DNA of 64,000 nt, from contig DASTHI010000002.1 in the NCBI GenBank assembly GCA_035718275.1, forward strand, positions 20,226 through 84,225, read 5' to 3'. Position 1 is the first letter of the stretch, and every line of letters begins with the position of its first letter. The position numbers were made by a program, and so were the translations under genes. The notes below the pieces were generated by a model, which was not told the origin of the DNA, did no database searches, and saw only the letters and a program-made list of their open reading frames with translations. Origin of the DNA: Pseudolabrys sp035718275 (lineage in GTDB: Bacteria > Pseudomonadota > Alphaproteobacteria > Rhizobiales > Xanthobacteraceae). Positions 50,723 to 59,945 of this stretch are shown piece after piece.

Positions 50723-52483
50723 ATGCCTTCATTGCGGCAACGATCGGAGATCCGCGACAACATGCGGATCGACTGGGACGTGCCGATCACGATGGACGAC
50801 GGGCTCGTGCTTCGCGCCGATGTCTTTCGCCCAGCGAAAGAGGGCAAATACCCCGTCATCCTCAGCCACGGACCGTATGCCAAGGGTCTGGCGTTTCAGG
50901 ATGGCTATCCGAGCGCGTGGCAGCGCATGGCGGAAAACCATCCTGATGTCACTGCCGGATCAAGCAACCTCTACCAAAGCTGGGAAGTCGTCGATCCTGA
51001 GAAGTGGGTACCGCACGACTATGCTTGCGTGCGCGTCGACTCTCGCGGAGCCGGGTGTTCCCCAGGCTTCATCGATCATTTCTCCCCGCGAGAGACGAAG
51101 GATTTTTACGACTGCATCGAATGGGCGGGCGTGCAGCCCTGGTCGAACGGCAAAGTCGGCCTCAACGGGATTTCCTACTACGGCATCAACCAGTGGCACG
51201 TTGCCTCGCTGCAGCCGCCTCACCTTTCCGCGATGTGCATCTGGGAAGGCGCCGCTGACTGGTACCGCGACATGACTCACCATGGCGGTATTCTCTCGAC
51301 CTTTTGGGAGAACTGGTACGACATGCAGGTCAAGACCGTGCAATACGGCGCCGGCGAACGCGGGAAGCGAAGCCGTGTTCACGGCGAACTGGTGTGCGGC
51401 CCGGAGACCTTGCCGGAAAGCGAACTTGCAAAAAACCGCGCCGATTTCGGTACAGAAATCGCGAAACATGCGCTGGATGATGATTACCACAAGGATCGGT
51501 CTGCAAAGTGGGACAAGATCATCACGCCACTATTCTCGGCAGCCAATTGGGGCGGTCAGGGACTCCATCCGCGGGGAAATTTCGAGGGATTTGTCCGCGC
51601 TGCATCGAAACAGAAATGGCTCGAGGCGCACGGAATCGAACATTGGACGCACTTCTACACTGACTATGGTCGGGAGCAGCAGCTCCGGTTCTTCGACTGC
51701 TTCCTGCACGGGAAAAAGGAACGCTGGGCAAAGCAGCCGAGGGTGCTCTTGCAAGTTCGTCACATCGACAAATTCGTGCCGCGCGTTGAGAACGAGTGGC
51801 CGCTCAAGAGAACGCGATGGACCAAATTCTATCTCGATCCTGTTTCCATGACGCTCACGACGAAGAAGCCATCCGGCGCAGCGCAGCTCAAATACGCCGC
51901 GATGGGCGATGGCCTGACATTCCTCACCTCTCCGCTTGCAAAAGAAACCGAGATAACCGGTCCATCGGCGGCGAAACTATTCGTATCCTCGTCAACAGCA
52001 GACGCCGACTTTTTCGTTGTACTTCGTGTATTCACCGGCGATCTCAAGGAGATCGTCTTCCAGGGCGCGATCGATCCGCACACACCGGTCGGACAGGGTT
52101 GGCTGCGTGCTTCGCATCGCAAGCTCGACCGGAAACTTTCCAAACCCTACAGGCCTTACCACACACATGACGAGAAGCAGCCGCTCAAGAAAGGACAGAT
52201 CGTAGAGCTCGACATAGAGATATGGCCGACTTCCATCGTTGTTCCGGCGGGATACCGTGTGGGCCTGTCCATTCGCGGAAAGGATTACGAATACGGCGGC
52301 GGAAGTGGCGGCAAGCTGTCGAACTTTAAGAACGAACTGAAGGGCTGCGGGCCCTTCCTGCACGATGATCCGCGTGACCGGCCGCCGGCCGTCTTCGATG
52401 GAACGACCAGCCTGCATTTTGGCCGCGGCCGAAGCCCTTATGTGTTGCTGCCGCTCATCCCAGCGAACAAAAGGAAAGGATGA
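50723..52483 (+). CDS. CocE/NonD-family hydrolase
   Basis: 586 residues. An alpha/beta-hydrolase of the X-Pro dipeptidyl-peptidase S15/cocaine-esterase class, with the nucleophile elbow GISYYG (Ser near residue 151), DSRGAGCSPG upstream and a C-terminal jelly-roll domain (KLFVSSSTADADFFVVLRVF to the end). The ATG at 50723 has GGAGG six bases upstream and is preferred to 50699. No signal peptide, so cytoplasmic. It would hydrolyse an ester or amide; its place before two importers suggests that it acts on the imported compound. Confidence 0.85.
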   Translation: MPSLRQRSEIRDNMRIDWDVPITMDDGLVLRADVFRPAKEGKYPVILSHGPYAKGLAFQDGYPSAWQRMAENHPDVTAGSSNLYQSWEVVDPEKWVPHDYACVRVDSRGAGCSPGFIDHFSPRETKDFYDCIEWAGVQPWSNGKVGLNGISYYGINQWHVASLQPPHLSAMCIWEGAADWYRDMTHHGGILSTFWENWYDMQVKTVQYGAGERGKRSRVHGELVCGPETLPESELAKNRADFGTEIAKHALDDDYHKDRSAKWDKIITPLFSAANWGGQGLHPRGNFEGFVRAASKQKWLEAHGIEHWTHFYTDYGREQQLRFFDCFLHGKKERWAKQPRVLLQVRHIDKFVPRVENEWPLKRTRWTKFYLDPVSMTLTTKKPSGAAQLKYAAMGDGLTFLTSPLAKETEITGPSAAKLFVSSSTADADFFVVLRVFTGDLKEIVFQGAIDPHTPVGQGWLRASHRKLDRKLSKPYRPYHTHDEKQPLKKGQIVELDIEIWPTSIVVPAGYRVGLSIRGKDYEYGGGSGGKLSNFKNELKGCGPFLHDDPRDRPPAVFDGTTSLHFGRGRSPYVLLPLIPANKRKG

Positions 52484-52620
52484 GAATGAAAGGGCCGGCG
52501 GCAATCTGCTTCGCCGGACTGTCAAGCAAAGACCCTGCGGCCATTTGGGGTGTTCATCGGCATCGAACCTAAGGTAAGCTTTTACGGAAGCCTTCGGCTA
52601 ACGGAAGGAACCAGAGGGGA

Positions 52621-53658
52621 ATGAATACTAATTTCTGGATTATCCAGGCATTTAACGGGGTTTCATACGGCGCATTGCTGTTTCTCGTCGGTAGCGGACT
52701 GTCGCTCATCTTCGGCGTGATGCGGATCGTCAATCTCGCGCACGGCTCTTACTTCCTGCTCGGCGGCTACGTGGCGATTTCGGTGATAGCCGCCACCGGC
52801 TCCTGGGCGTTGTCACTGCCCGTGGCAGCCCTGGCGATCGCCGCACTCGGCATCGTGATGGAACGTTTGTTTCTCCGATCGGAAGGTTTCCGAATACTGC
52901 GGAATCTATCCATCGCTTTTGGCGTGGCGATCTTGGCAACGCTTGCGTTCCAGGACTGGAAACCGAACATCGTCGGCAGTGCTCTTGAATTCGCCGTTGT
53001 GGCGGCGATCGCAACTGCAATTCTATATTTCGTATTTGACAGAATCGCTATTGTTCCGATCGAGACCGACGTGCTGCGCCAGGTGCTGCTCACGGTCGGC
53101 TTTGCCTTCCTCTTTCAGCAGGGAGCACTCGATATCTGGGGCGGCAACAACATGGATATCAATCCTCCCAGTGAAATGACCGGCAGCCTCGTCATCGGCG
53201 GACTGTATTTTCCATTCTATCGCGTATTCATGATCGGAATGGCGCTCCTCATCGGCGTAGCGCTCTGGCTGGCTATGGAGAAGACGCGTATTGGCGCTGC
53301 CGTTCGTGCCACGGTCGACGATGCGCAGATGGCCCGCGGCGTCGGCATCGACACGAACAGGATATCGATGTTCATTTTTGCGCTCGGCGCATTTCTCGCC
53401 GCCCTTGGAGGAGTGATCGGCGGCGCGTTTCTCGGCATCTATCCTGGACTCGATTTCGAAATGCTGCCGCTCGCCTTTGCCGTCGTCATCATCGGCGGCA
53501 TGGGAAGCCTTGGCGGAGCGGCGATCGGCGCTCTTGCAGTCGGGCTCGCCGACAATTTCGGCAAGGCCTTAATGCCCGAGATCTCGTACTTCACGCTTTA
53601 TGCGCCGATGGTCCTCATTCTGGCGATCAAGCCGACTGGCTTGTTCGGAAGAGAGTGA
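52621..53658 (+). CDS. Branched-chain-type ABC transporter permease LivH (cassette 1)
   Basis: 345 residues, about eight transmembrane helices. Family motifs GLSLIFGVMRIVNLAHGSYF near residue 25, GVGIDTNRISMFIFALGAFL and MGSLGGAAIGALAVGLADNF are present. GAGGGGA precedes the ATG. With LivM it forms the membrane channel. The HAAT family transports amino acids but also aromatic acids, urea and amides; in this island a catabolic substrate is likely. First gene of cassette 1 (H-M-K-G-F). Confidence 0.9.
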   Translation: MNTNFWIIQAFNGVSYGALLFLVGSGLSLIFGVMRIVNLAHGSYFLLGGYVAISVIAATGSWALSLPVAALAIAALGIVMERLFLRSEGFRILRNLSIAFGVAILATLAFQDWKPNIVGSALEFAVVAAIATAILYFVFDRIAIVPIETDVLRQVLLTVGFAFLFQQGALDIWGGNNMDINPPSEMTGSLVIGGLYFPFYRVFMIGMALLIGVALWLAMEKTRIGAAVRATVDDAQMARGVGIDTNRISMFIFALGAFLAALGGVIGGAFLGIYPGLDFEMLPLAFAVVIIGGMGSLGGAAIGALAVGLADNFGKALMPEISYFTLYAPMVLILAIKPTGLFGRE

Positions 53659-53664
53659 ACGACG

Positions 53665-54672
53665 ATGATGACCCAGAAAGCCAAGGTCGTGATCGTGATC
53701 GTCGTCCTGCTGGCACTTGCGGCAATCATCCCGCACTCCAGCTCCTTTGTCGTGCTGCTTGCGACCCGCGCCCTCGTCTTCGCGATCCTGGCAATGAGCG
53801 TGGACCTCCTGCTCGGCTTCACCGGCCTGCCCTCGCTCGGTCAGGCCGCTTACTTCGGCGTCGGCGCCTACATGACAGCCGTGCTCGCCGCCAGATTTCA
53901 TTTCGGGCTTGGATGGGATTTCTGGCTGGTCGTGCTGCTTGGCTTGTTGTTCGGGGCGGCGCTGGCTGCCTTTTTCGGGCTGTTCGCCATTCGCGCGACG
54001 GGCGTCTATTTCCTGATGATTACACTCGCGCTCGGCCAGTGCGTTTGGGGCCTCGCCTATCGCTGGAATTCGGTGACCGGCGGCGACAACGGCATCAACG
54101 TCACCGCCCGCCCGAGTTTCGGTCTCGATCTCACCGACGAGCGGACGTTCTTTTATTTGGTGTTCGGCTTCTTCGTCGTCAGCCTGCTGACGCTCTATGT
54201 GCTGGTCCGCTCTCCGTTTGGCCGCAGCCTCGCCGGCATCCGCGAGCGGGAATTGCGCATGCAGATCCTCGGCTACAATACCTGGCTGCACAAATACATT
54301 GCCTTCGTCATTGCCGGCGCGTTCGGCGGGGTGTCGGGCGTGCTCTGGGCCCATACGAACGGCCTGATCAGCCCGGAAACGGTCGTCTTGACGACATCAG
54401 TCGATGCGCTGCTGATGGTGGTCCTCGGCGGTGCCGGCACCCTGGTGGGAGGCGCCATCGGCGCGGCGATCGTATTCGGATTGCGCGAGTATCTCAGCAC
54501 TTTGGTGCCGTGGTGGCAGTACGTGCTCGGCGGCGTCTACGTACTGACGATCCTGTATCTGCCGACAGGCCTGATGGGCATCCCCGCGCGGCTTCGTCAG
54601 GGGCGCGGCACACGAACCAAAACGCCGAGTAAATCGGGAAGCTCAAAGACACTCGCATCCGTGCCTTCCTGA
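53665..54672 (+). CDS. Branched-chain-type ABC transporter permease LivM (cassette 1)
   Basis: 335 residues, eight or more transmembrane helices, with LLGFTGLPSLGQAAYFGVGA near residue 50 and the EAA-like loop GIRERELRMQILGYNTWLHK near 195, which meets the ATPases. MVVLGGAGTLVGGAIGAA is a family motif. It starts six bases after livH. The C-terminal tail (from about residue 310) is basic and Ser/Thr-rich. Confidence 0.9.
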   Translation: MMTQKAKVVIVIVVLLALAAIIPHSSSFVVLLATRALVFAILAMSVDLLLGFTGLPSLGQAAYFGVGAYMTAVLAARFHFGLGWDFWLVVLLGLLFGAALAAFFGLFAIRATGVYFLMITLALGQCVWGLAYRWNSVTGGDNGINVTARPSFGLDLTDERTFFYLVFGFFVVSLLTLYVLVRSPFGRSLAGIRERELRMQILGYNTWLHKYIAFVIAGAFGGVSGVLWAHTNGLISPETVVLTTSVDALLMVVLGGAGTLVGGAIGAAIVFGLREYLSTLVPWWQYVLGGVYVLTILYLPTGLMGIPARLRQGRGTRTKTPSKSGSSKTLASVPS

Positions 54673-54706
54673 TGGAAGGTAAAGACAACAAAGGGAGGAC
54701 TACAAG

Positions 54707-55966
54707 ATGATAGGCAAGCAATCGCAAAAGCGAGGCGCGCTGCTTCTCGCAACCGTCCTGGCGGTCGGCCTTACGGCTTCGAATGCAGGCGCCGAGGAAC
54801 TGCGCATCGGTTTCCTGTCGCCGACGACCGGCATCTTTGCCCAGGTCGGCAAGGACATGGTCGACGGATTCCAACTCTATCTCGACCAGCACGGGAACAA
54901 GCTCGGCGGCGCCGACGTGAAATTCATTGTTGAGGACACGCAGGGCAAACCGGACACCGCGGTGACAAAGGCCAAGAAGCTGGTGCTGCAGGACAAGGTG
55001 CACATGTTCATCGGCGGCCTGCTCGCATCGGCCGGTTACGCGCTAGCACCGGTGAGCAGCAGCGAAAAGACGCTCTATATTTCGTCGATTTCGGCCGCGG
55101 ACGACCTCACGCAGCGTCAACTGAGCAAGTACCCGTACTTCATCCGAACCGGCTGGACCTCGTCGCAGCCGACTCACGCGATCGGCCAATGGGCCTGTGA
55201 CCAAGGCTACAAGAAAGTCGTCATCATCGCCGCCGATTATGCGTTCGGCTATGAACAGGCCGGCGGATTCCAAAAGGTCTTCGAGGACTGCGGCGGCAAG
55301 ATCATCCAGAAAATCTGGCCGCCCATCGGGACAAAGGATTTCGGGCCTTATATCCCGAGCATCAAGGGCGACGCCGATGCCATCTTCTCGCTGATGGTTG
55401 GACCGATGTCGCTTCAGTTTCCGAAGCAGTTGCGCGCTTCCGGCAACAAGAAGCCGATTATCGGCGGCGGCACCAGCTACGACGAATTCGTTCTGCCATT
55501 CATGGGCGATGAAGTGATCGGCGATGTCTCGTCCCTGCAATACAGCGCCGCCATCACGACGCCGAAGAACGAAGCCTTCGTGAAAGCCTACCGCGCAAAA
55601 TACGGCAAGGTCCCGTCCTATTATTCGGAAAGCAACTACACGACGGCTCAGATGATCGACGAAGCGATCAAGCAGTCTGCAGGCAAATATCCGGGCGCCG
55701 AACCGTTCATCAAGACCATGCTGGCTTTGAAAGTGGACGCCGTGCGCGGGCCTGTGAGCTTCGACGACATGCGCAACCCGATCCAGAACATCTACATCAA
55801 AAAGGTCGAGAAAAAGAAGATGTTCGGCTACGACAAGGATGAGCTTTGGAATACGGTGATCAAGACCTATCCGGACGTGAGTCAGTTCTGGACTTACGGC
55901 AAGGAGAAATTCCTGGCGCAGCCCGTCTACAGCCGCGAGTTCCCGCCCTGCAAGTTCTGCGAATAG
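54707..55966 (+). CDS. ABC transporter substrate-binding protein LivK-like, Sec-exported (cassette 1)
   Basis: 419 residues. Sec signal (GALLLATVLAVGLTASNAGA-E) and a type-I periplasmic-binding domain (ELRIGFLSPTTGIFAQVGKD; AADYAFGYEQAGGFQKVFED). GGGAGG precedes the ATG. The end, SQFWTYGKEKFLAQPVYSRE, is nearly identical to that of the binding protein of cassette 2 (57760), though the proteins are otherwise moderately diverged. Ligand unknown; the PBP-I fold binds amino acids, amides and aromatic acids. Confidence 0.9.
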   Translation: MIGKQSQKRGALLLATVLAVGLTASNAGAEELRIGFLSPTTGIFAQVGKDMVDGFQLYLDQHGNKLGGADVKFIVEDTQGKPDTAVTKAKKLVLQDKVHMFIGGLLASAGYALAPVSSSEKTLYISSISAADDLTQRQLSKYPYFIRTGWTSSQPTHAIGQWACDQGYKKVVIIAADYAFGYEQAGGFQKVFEDCGGKIIQKIWPPIGTKDFGPYIPSIKGDADAIFSLMVGPMSLQFPKQLRASGNKKPIIGGGTSYDEFVLPFMGDEVIGDVSSLQYSAAITTPKNEAFVKAYRAKYGKVPSYYSESNYTTAQMIDEAIKQSAGKYPGAEPFIKTMLALKVDAVRGPVSFDDMRNPIQNIYIKKVEKKKMFGYDKDELWNTVIKTYPDVSQFWTYGKEKFLAQPVYSREFPPCKFCE

Positions 55967-55976
55967 GGACGAGAAC

Positions 55977-56005
55977 GCCGGAGCCCGTTCGACATGGGCT
56001 CCGGC
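55977..56005. terminator. Attenuator-type hairpin after the cassette-1 binding-protein gene
   Basis: GCCGGAGCCC pairs perfectly with GGGCTCCGGC over a 9-nt loop (10-bp stem, six GC pairs in a row), in the 70-bp gap between the binding-protein and ATPase genes. No good U-run follows. Such structures lower expression of the membrane and ATPase genes relative to the binding protein. Confidence 0.6.
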
Positions 56006-56036
56006 TGCCATTTGTCCAAATTATCGAGGATGCGGC

Positions 56037-56810
56037 GTGAGCACTGACACCCAACGCGACGGCGCGGCGATTGCCGCGCTGGAACTGCGGAGCCTTTGCA
56101 AAAGTTTTGGCGGCCTGCAGGCCACGCGCGACGTTACGCTGCGGATCATGCCCGGCGACCGCAAGGCCATCATCGGGCCGAACGGTGCCGGAAAGACCAC
56201 TCTCTTCAATCTCATAACCGGGATTTATCCGGTGACCTCGGGCCAAGTTCTCGTGTTCGGAGAGGACGTCACCAAATGGCCGAGCCATCGGCGCACTGCG
56301 CTCGGCATGGCCCGCACATTCCAGGTCACCAGCCTATTTCCGAGGCTGACAGTTCTCGACAACGTCCTGCTTGCAATCAAGGGGCTGCGCCCTTCGAAGT
56401 TCGTCATGTGGCGGGTCATGTCGTCATATCGGGACGTGTACGAAAAGGCCTATCAGCTGCTCGAACAGGTCAGTTTCCTTGACCGGAAGGATGTGGAGGT
56501 CCGCAATCTCTCGCACGGCGAGCAGCGCCAGCTGGAGATCGTGCTCGGCCTTGCCAGCGATCCGAAGATCCTGCTGCTTGACGAGCCGGCGGCCGGACTC
56601 TCCTCAGGCGAGTCCACCGAGATGACCGAGTTTCTGAGGAAGCTTGATCCTAAGCTCGCAATCCTGCTCATCGAACATGACATGGACGTCGTGTTCGACG
56701 TGGCGGAAGAGATTTCCGTTCTGCATTTCGGCGAGGTGTTGGAGTCCGGGACGCCCCAGGCAATCAAGAACAGCCGCCGCGTTCGGGAAATCTATCTGGG
56801 GACCGAGTGA
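56037..56810 (+). CDS. Branched-chain-type ABC transporter ATPase LivG (cassette 1)
   Basis: 257 residues, GTG start at 56037. Walker A GPNGAGKTT, signature LSHGEQRQLEI, Walker B ILLLDEPAAGLS and H-loop LIEHDMDVVFDVAEEI are complete. LivG-type because of the longer region between Walker A and signature (FPRLTVLDNVLLAIKGLRPS). It precedes livF by three bases. Energises import together with LivF. Confidence 0.92.
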   Translation: MSTDTQRDGAAIAALELRSLCKSFGGLQATRDVTLRIMPGDRKAIIGPNGAGKTTLFNLITGIYPVTSGQVLVFGEDVTKWPSHRRTALGMARTFQVTSLFPRLTVLDNVLLAIKGLRPSKFVMWRVMSSYRDVYEKAYQLLEQVSFLDRKDVEVRNLSHGEQRQLEIVLGLASDPKILLLDEPAAGLSSGESTEMTEFLRKLDPKLAILLIEHDMDVVFDVAEEISVLHFGEVLESGTPQAIKNSRRVREIYLGTE

Positions 56811-56813
56811 CCC

Positions 56814-57515
56814 ATGGCCATTCTCGAAGTCCAGGACATCCATACTTATTACGGCGATGCCTATGTGCTGCAGGGCCTCTCGCTGCAACTAGAGCAGGGG
56901 CAGATTCTGGGTCTCCTTGGACGCAACGGCGTGGGAAAGACCACACTCGTGAACTCGATAGTTGGTTTCAATCCGCCACGTCGCGGCAAGGTGGTTTTCA
57001 AGGGCGACGACATCACACACAAGTCTTCGTTCGAAACCGTTCGCGGGGGCATGGGACTCGTTCCGCAGGGCCGGCGCGTGTTCCCTACGCTCAGCGTCGA
57101 GGAGAATCTTCTTGTCGCCGAACGTAGCCTAGATCGGCACGGCTGGAATGTGGAACGCGTCTACAAGCTATTTCCGCGACTGCATGAGCGACGCAACCAG
57201 CGCGCAAAGACCTTGTCGGGTGGCGAGCAGCAGATGCTGGCCATCGGCCGCGCCCTGATGACTAACCCCGACTGTCTCATCATGGACGAGCCTTCCGAGG
57301 GATTGGCGCCGATTATTATCCAGGGACTTTGGGACGCGATCGGGACGCTGAAAAGAGAAGGCTTATCCATTCTGCTGGTCGAGCAGAATGCGCATCTTGC
57401 TCTCAAATTGGTGGACTACGTCCATGTGATGAGCAAGGGGCAAGTGGTATATTCAGCCAAGCCCGAAGAGTTGCGCGCGAACGAAGAAGTCAAATCGAAC
57501 TATCTCGGCATTTAG
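56814..57515 (+). CDS. Branched-chain-type ABC transporter ATPase LivF (cassette 1)
   Basis: 233 residues. Walker A GRNGVGKTT, LivF-typical PQGRRVFPTLSVEENL, signature LSGGEQQMLAIGRAL, Walker B CLIMDEPSEGLAP and switch ILLVEQN. It starts three bases after livG. Completes cassette 1. The following 244 bp to the cassette-2 binding-protein gene hold several weak hairpins (including CCCCC-TTA-GGGGG at 57729-57741, just before the next ribosome-binding site) and no gene. Confidence 0.92.
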   Translation: MAILEVQDIHTYYGDAYVLQGLSLQLEQGQILGLLGRNGVGKTTLVNSIVGFNPPRRGKVVFKGDDITHKSSFETVRGGMGLVPQGRRVFPTLSVEENLLVAERSLDRHGWNVERVYKLFPRLHERRNQRAKTLSGGEQQMLAIGRALMTNPDCLIMDEPSEGLAPIIIQGLWDAIGTLKREGLSILLVEQNAHLALKLVDYVHVMSKGQVVYSAKPEELRANEEVKSNYLGI

Positions 57516-57759
57516 CGTCGGAGCCGACGGCTTGCCGTTGCCTCCCCGCTGCCCACCGTGGGCGCGCTGCGTCGTGGTCACATGACTGGGCTTTACATCG
57601 TGGAAGGGCTTGGTCGATGATGCACCCGGTCGGGGTCGCCCATCGAGGGGTAAAGGGGTCCAGCAAAAAGTTATCGCGTCGCGAACAAGACCAGACTTGC
57701 CGGTAAGAGCAAGCTGGCATGCAAACGGCCCCCTTAGGGGGCGCAAAGGGAGGAGTGCA

Positions 57760-59001
57760 ATGTCTCGCAAATTCAGCCGCCGCAAATTCATGGCCGGGAC
57801 CGCTGCCGGCGCAGCCGCAGTCGTGTTCAAGTTTCCAGCACCGGCCATTGCGCAGGCAGCGCCGTTCAAGCTCGGCCTGCTCACGGTGAAAACCGGTCCG
57901 CTCGCCCAAGGCGGCATCCAAATGGAACAGGGCATCGTCACTTATTTAAAGGAGAAGAACTACACGTTCGCGGGTCGGAAGGTGGAATTTATTTCAGCGG
58001 ACACGGGCGGCAATCCTGCGGGAACGAAGACCAAGGCGCAGGAACTGATCGAGCGCGACAAGGTGGACACGATCGTGGGACCGCTTGCCGCCTTCGAGCT
58101 GCTCGCTATCACCGATTATATCGCGCAGCAGAAGACACCCTGCCTCAGCCTCGCCGCAGCCGAGGATATGACGCAGCGCCGTCCGAACCCGTACTTTCTG
58201 CGCGCGTCGGCGACATCGTCGCAGGCGATGCATCCAATGGCGGATTTCGCCGCCAAGGAGCTGAAGCTCAAGCGCATGATCACCATCTCCGAGGACTTTG
58301 CCTTCGGCTATGAGCAGATGGGCGGCTTTCAGCAGACGTTCGAGGACAACGGCGGCAAAATTCTTAAAAAGCTATGGCCGCCGATCGTGACGCCTGACTA
58401 CACCCCGTATCTCGCGCAGATCCAGGATTGTGACGGCGTGTGCCAAGGGTTTGCCGGCTCGAACCCGCTGCGCTTCATGAAGCAATACGCCGCCAACGGT
58501 CTCAAATATCCCGTCGTGACCGGTGAAACGGGCGGTGACGACGCCCTGCTGCGCTCGTTCGGCGACGAGGCACTCGGTCTTTATAGTGCCTGCCCCTATA
58601 CGCTCGACCTCAATACCGACAGCAACAAGCGATTTGTTGCTGCCATGAACAAGGACTACGGCGTGGATCCGGGCTTCTACTGTGCCGGGCTCTACGTCAA
58701 CGGCATGGTTGTCAATGCCGGCCTGGAGAAGACCGGCGGCAAGTCGGACGACAAGGCGGCATTGATGGCGGCCATGAAGTCGATCACGTTGAACGATACG
58801 CCTCGCGGCCCGATCAAGTTCGATCACCTGGGCAATGTCATTGGTGAAATCTTCATTCGCCACCTCGAAAAGGCGAACGGCAAGTACATCAATAAGACGA
58901 TCAAGACCTATCACAACGTAAGTCAATTCTGGACTTACGACGAAAAGAAATTCCTCCAGCAACCGGTCTATTCTCGCGATTTCCCGCCGGTCAAATCTTG
59001 A
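57760..59001 (+). CDS. ABC transporter substrate-binding protein LivK-like, Tat-exported (cassette 2)
   Basis: 413 residues. Twin-arginine signal (SRRKFMAGTAAGAAAVVF, cleavage near AIAQA) rather than the Sec signal of its cassette-1 counterpart. The PBP-I domain starts at FKLGLLTVKTGPLAQGG. The last 25 residues (SQFWTYDEKKFLQQPVYSRD) mirror those of the cassette-1 protein. AGGGAGGAG precedes the ATG at 57760; the longer frame to 57610 is rejected. Ligand unknown, probably structurally related to that of cassette 1. Confidence 0.9.
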   Translation: MSRKFSRRKFMAGTAAGAAAVVFKFPAPAIAQAAPFKLGLLTVKTGPLAQGGIQMEQGIVTYLKEKNYTFAGRKVEFISADTGGNPAGTKTKAQELIERDKVDTIVGPLAAFELLAITDYIAQQKTPCLSLAAAEDMTQRRPNPYFLRASATSSQAMHPMADFAAKELKLKRMITISEDFAFGYEQMGGFQQTFEDNGGKILKKLWPPIVTPDYTPYLAQIQDCDGVCQGFAGSNPLRFMKQYAANGLKYPVVTGETGGDDALLRSFGDEALGLYSACPYTLDLNTDSNKRFVAAMNKDYGVDPGFYCAGLYVNGMVVNAGLEKTGGKSDDKAALMAAMKSITLNDTPRGPIKFDHLGNVIGEIFIRHLEKANGKYINKTIKTYHNVSQFWTYDEKKFLQQPVYSRDFPPVKS

Positions 59002-59011
59002 TGCAAGGCAG

Positions 59012-59037
59012 GCGCGGGCGCTGTCGGGCGCCCGCGC
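59012..59037 (+). terminator. Terminator/attenuator hairpin after the cassette-2 binding-protein gene
   Basis: GCGCGGGCG and CGCCCGCGC form a perfect 9-bp GC stem with an 8-nt loop, followed by TTTATCTTT. It lies 10 bp after the binding-protein stop and before livH, mirroring the structure in cassette 1. It should terminate part of the transcripts, keeping binding-protein mRNA in excess. Confidence 0.75.
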
Positions 59038-59072
59038 TTTATCTTTAGGACGAGCGCGGGAACACGGCTCAC

Positions 59073-59945
59073 ATGACTTTTTGGCTGGTGCTGACGGTCA
59101 ACAGCGTCACCTTTGGTGGCCTGCTGTTTCTGCTGTCGGCGGGCTTTTCGCTGATCTTCGGCCTGATGCGGATCCCGAACCTGACGCACGGTTCGCTGTT
59201 CATGCTTGGCGCCTATATTGGCGCGACTTTCGCAATCGGCGTTCTGGGAGTGAAGTTCAACTTCTGGATTGCGGCACTGCTCGCGACTGTGACAGTGGCC
59301 ATGCTTGGAGCACTCGCGGAACGTCTGCTTCTGCGGCGGCTGCCAGGAGATCAGATGGCGCAGGTGCTCGTCACTCTGGGCCTCTCTTTCATGGCCGCCG
59401 ATTTCTGCCTGATGGTCTGGGGCGGCGATCCGCTGTCGGTGGCAACGCCGGCCGAGCTCGCCGGCTTCGCCCGGCTTGGCGTGTTGGTCTTTCCGAATTA
59501 TCGGCTGGCCATCATCATCATCGCCGTCCTGGTCGCGATCGGACTTTGGCTCCTGCTCGAGCGGACGCGGCTCGGCGCCATGATCCGCGCAGGCGTCGAC
59601 GATCCCGATATGGCCCGTGTCGTCGGAATTCGCGTGTCGCAGCTCTTCACGATCGTATTCGCGCTTGGCGCGGGGCTTGCGGCGTTTGCCGGGATCATCG
59701 GCGGCCCGATTCTCTCCGTCTATCCGGGTCTCGATCAGGACATGCTGCCGCTGGCGCTCGTGGTGGTCATTCTCGGCGGCACCGGAAGCCTGCTTGGATC
59801 ATTCGTCGGCAGCATCGTCGTCGGTTTCATCTATAATTTCGGCCAGGCGCTCCTGCCCGAGCTCGCATATTTCGTCCTGTTCTTCCCAATGTTGCTGGTC
59901 CTGCTGCTGCGTCCGCAGGGCCTGTTCGGCAGGCAATTGCCATGA
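59073..59945 (+). CDS. Branched-chain-type ABC transporter permease LivH (cassette 2)
   Basis: 290 residues, about eight transmembrane helices, with GFSLIFGLMRIPNLTHGSLF near residue 27 and GVDDPDMARVVGIRVSQLF near 178. Shorter than the cassette-1 LivH (345), closer to the family norm. Overlaps livM by four bases (ATGA). Order in this cassette is K-H-M-G-F, against H-M-K-G-F in cassette 1. Confidence 0.9.
   Translation: MTFWLVLTVNSVTFGGLLFLLSAGFSLIFGLMRIPNLTHGSLFMLGAYIGATFAIGVLGVKFNFWIAALLATVTVAMLGALAERLLLRRLPGDQMAQVLVTLGLSFMAADFCLMVWGGDPLSVATPAELAGFARLGVLVFPNYRLAIIIIAVLVAIGLWLLLERTRLGAMIRAGVDDPDMARVVGIRVSQLFTIVFALGAGLAAFAGIIGGPILSVYPGLDQDMLPLALVVVILGGTGSLLGSFVGSIVVGFIYNFGQALLPELAYFVLFFPMLLVLLLRPQGLFGRQLP

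Noticed and set aside
53655..54632. 325-codon plus-strand frame overlapping LivM of cassette 1
   Set aside because: Out-of-frame reading of livM; Arg-rich, no membrane segments, whereas the livM frame has all family motifs.
55043..56011. 322-codon minus-strand frame opposite the cassette-1 binding protein
   Set aside because: Shadow frame; repetitive Leu/Asp/Arg composition and no motif or translation signal.
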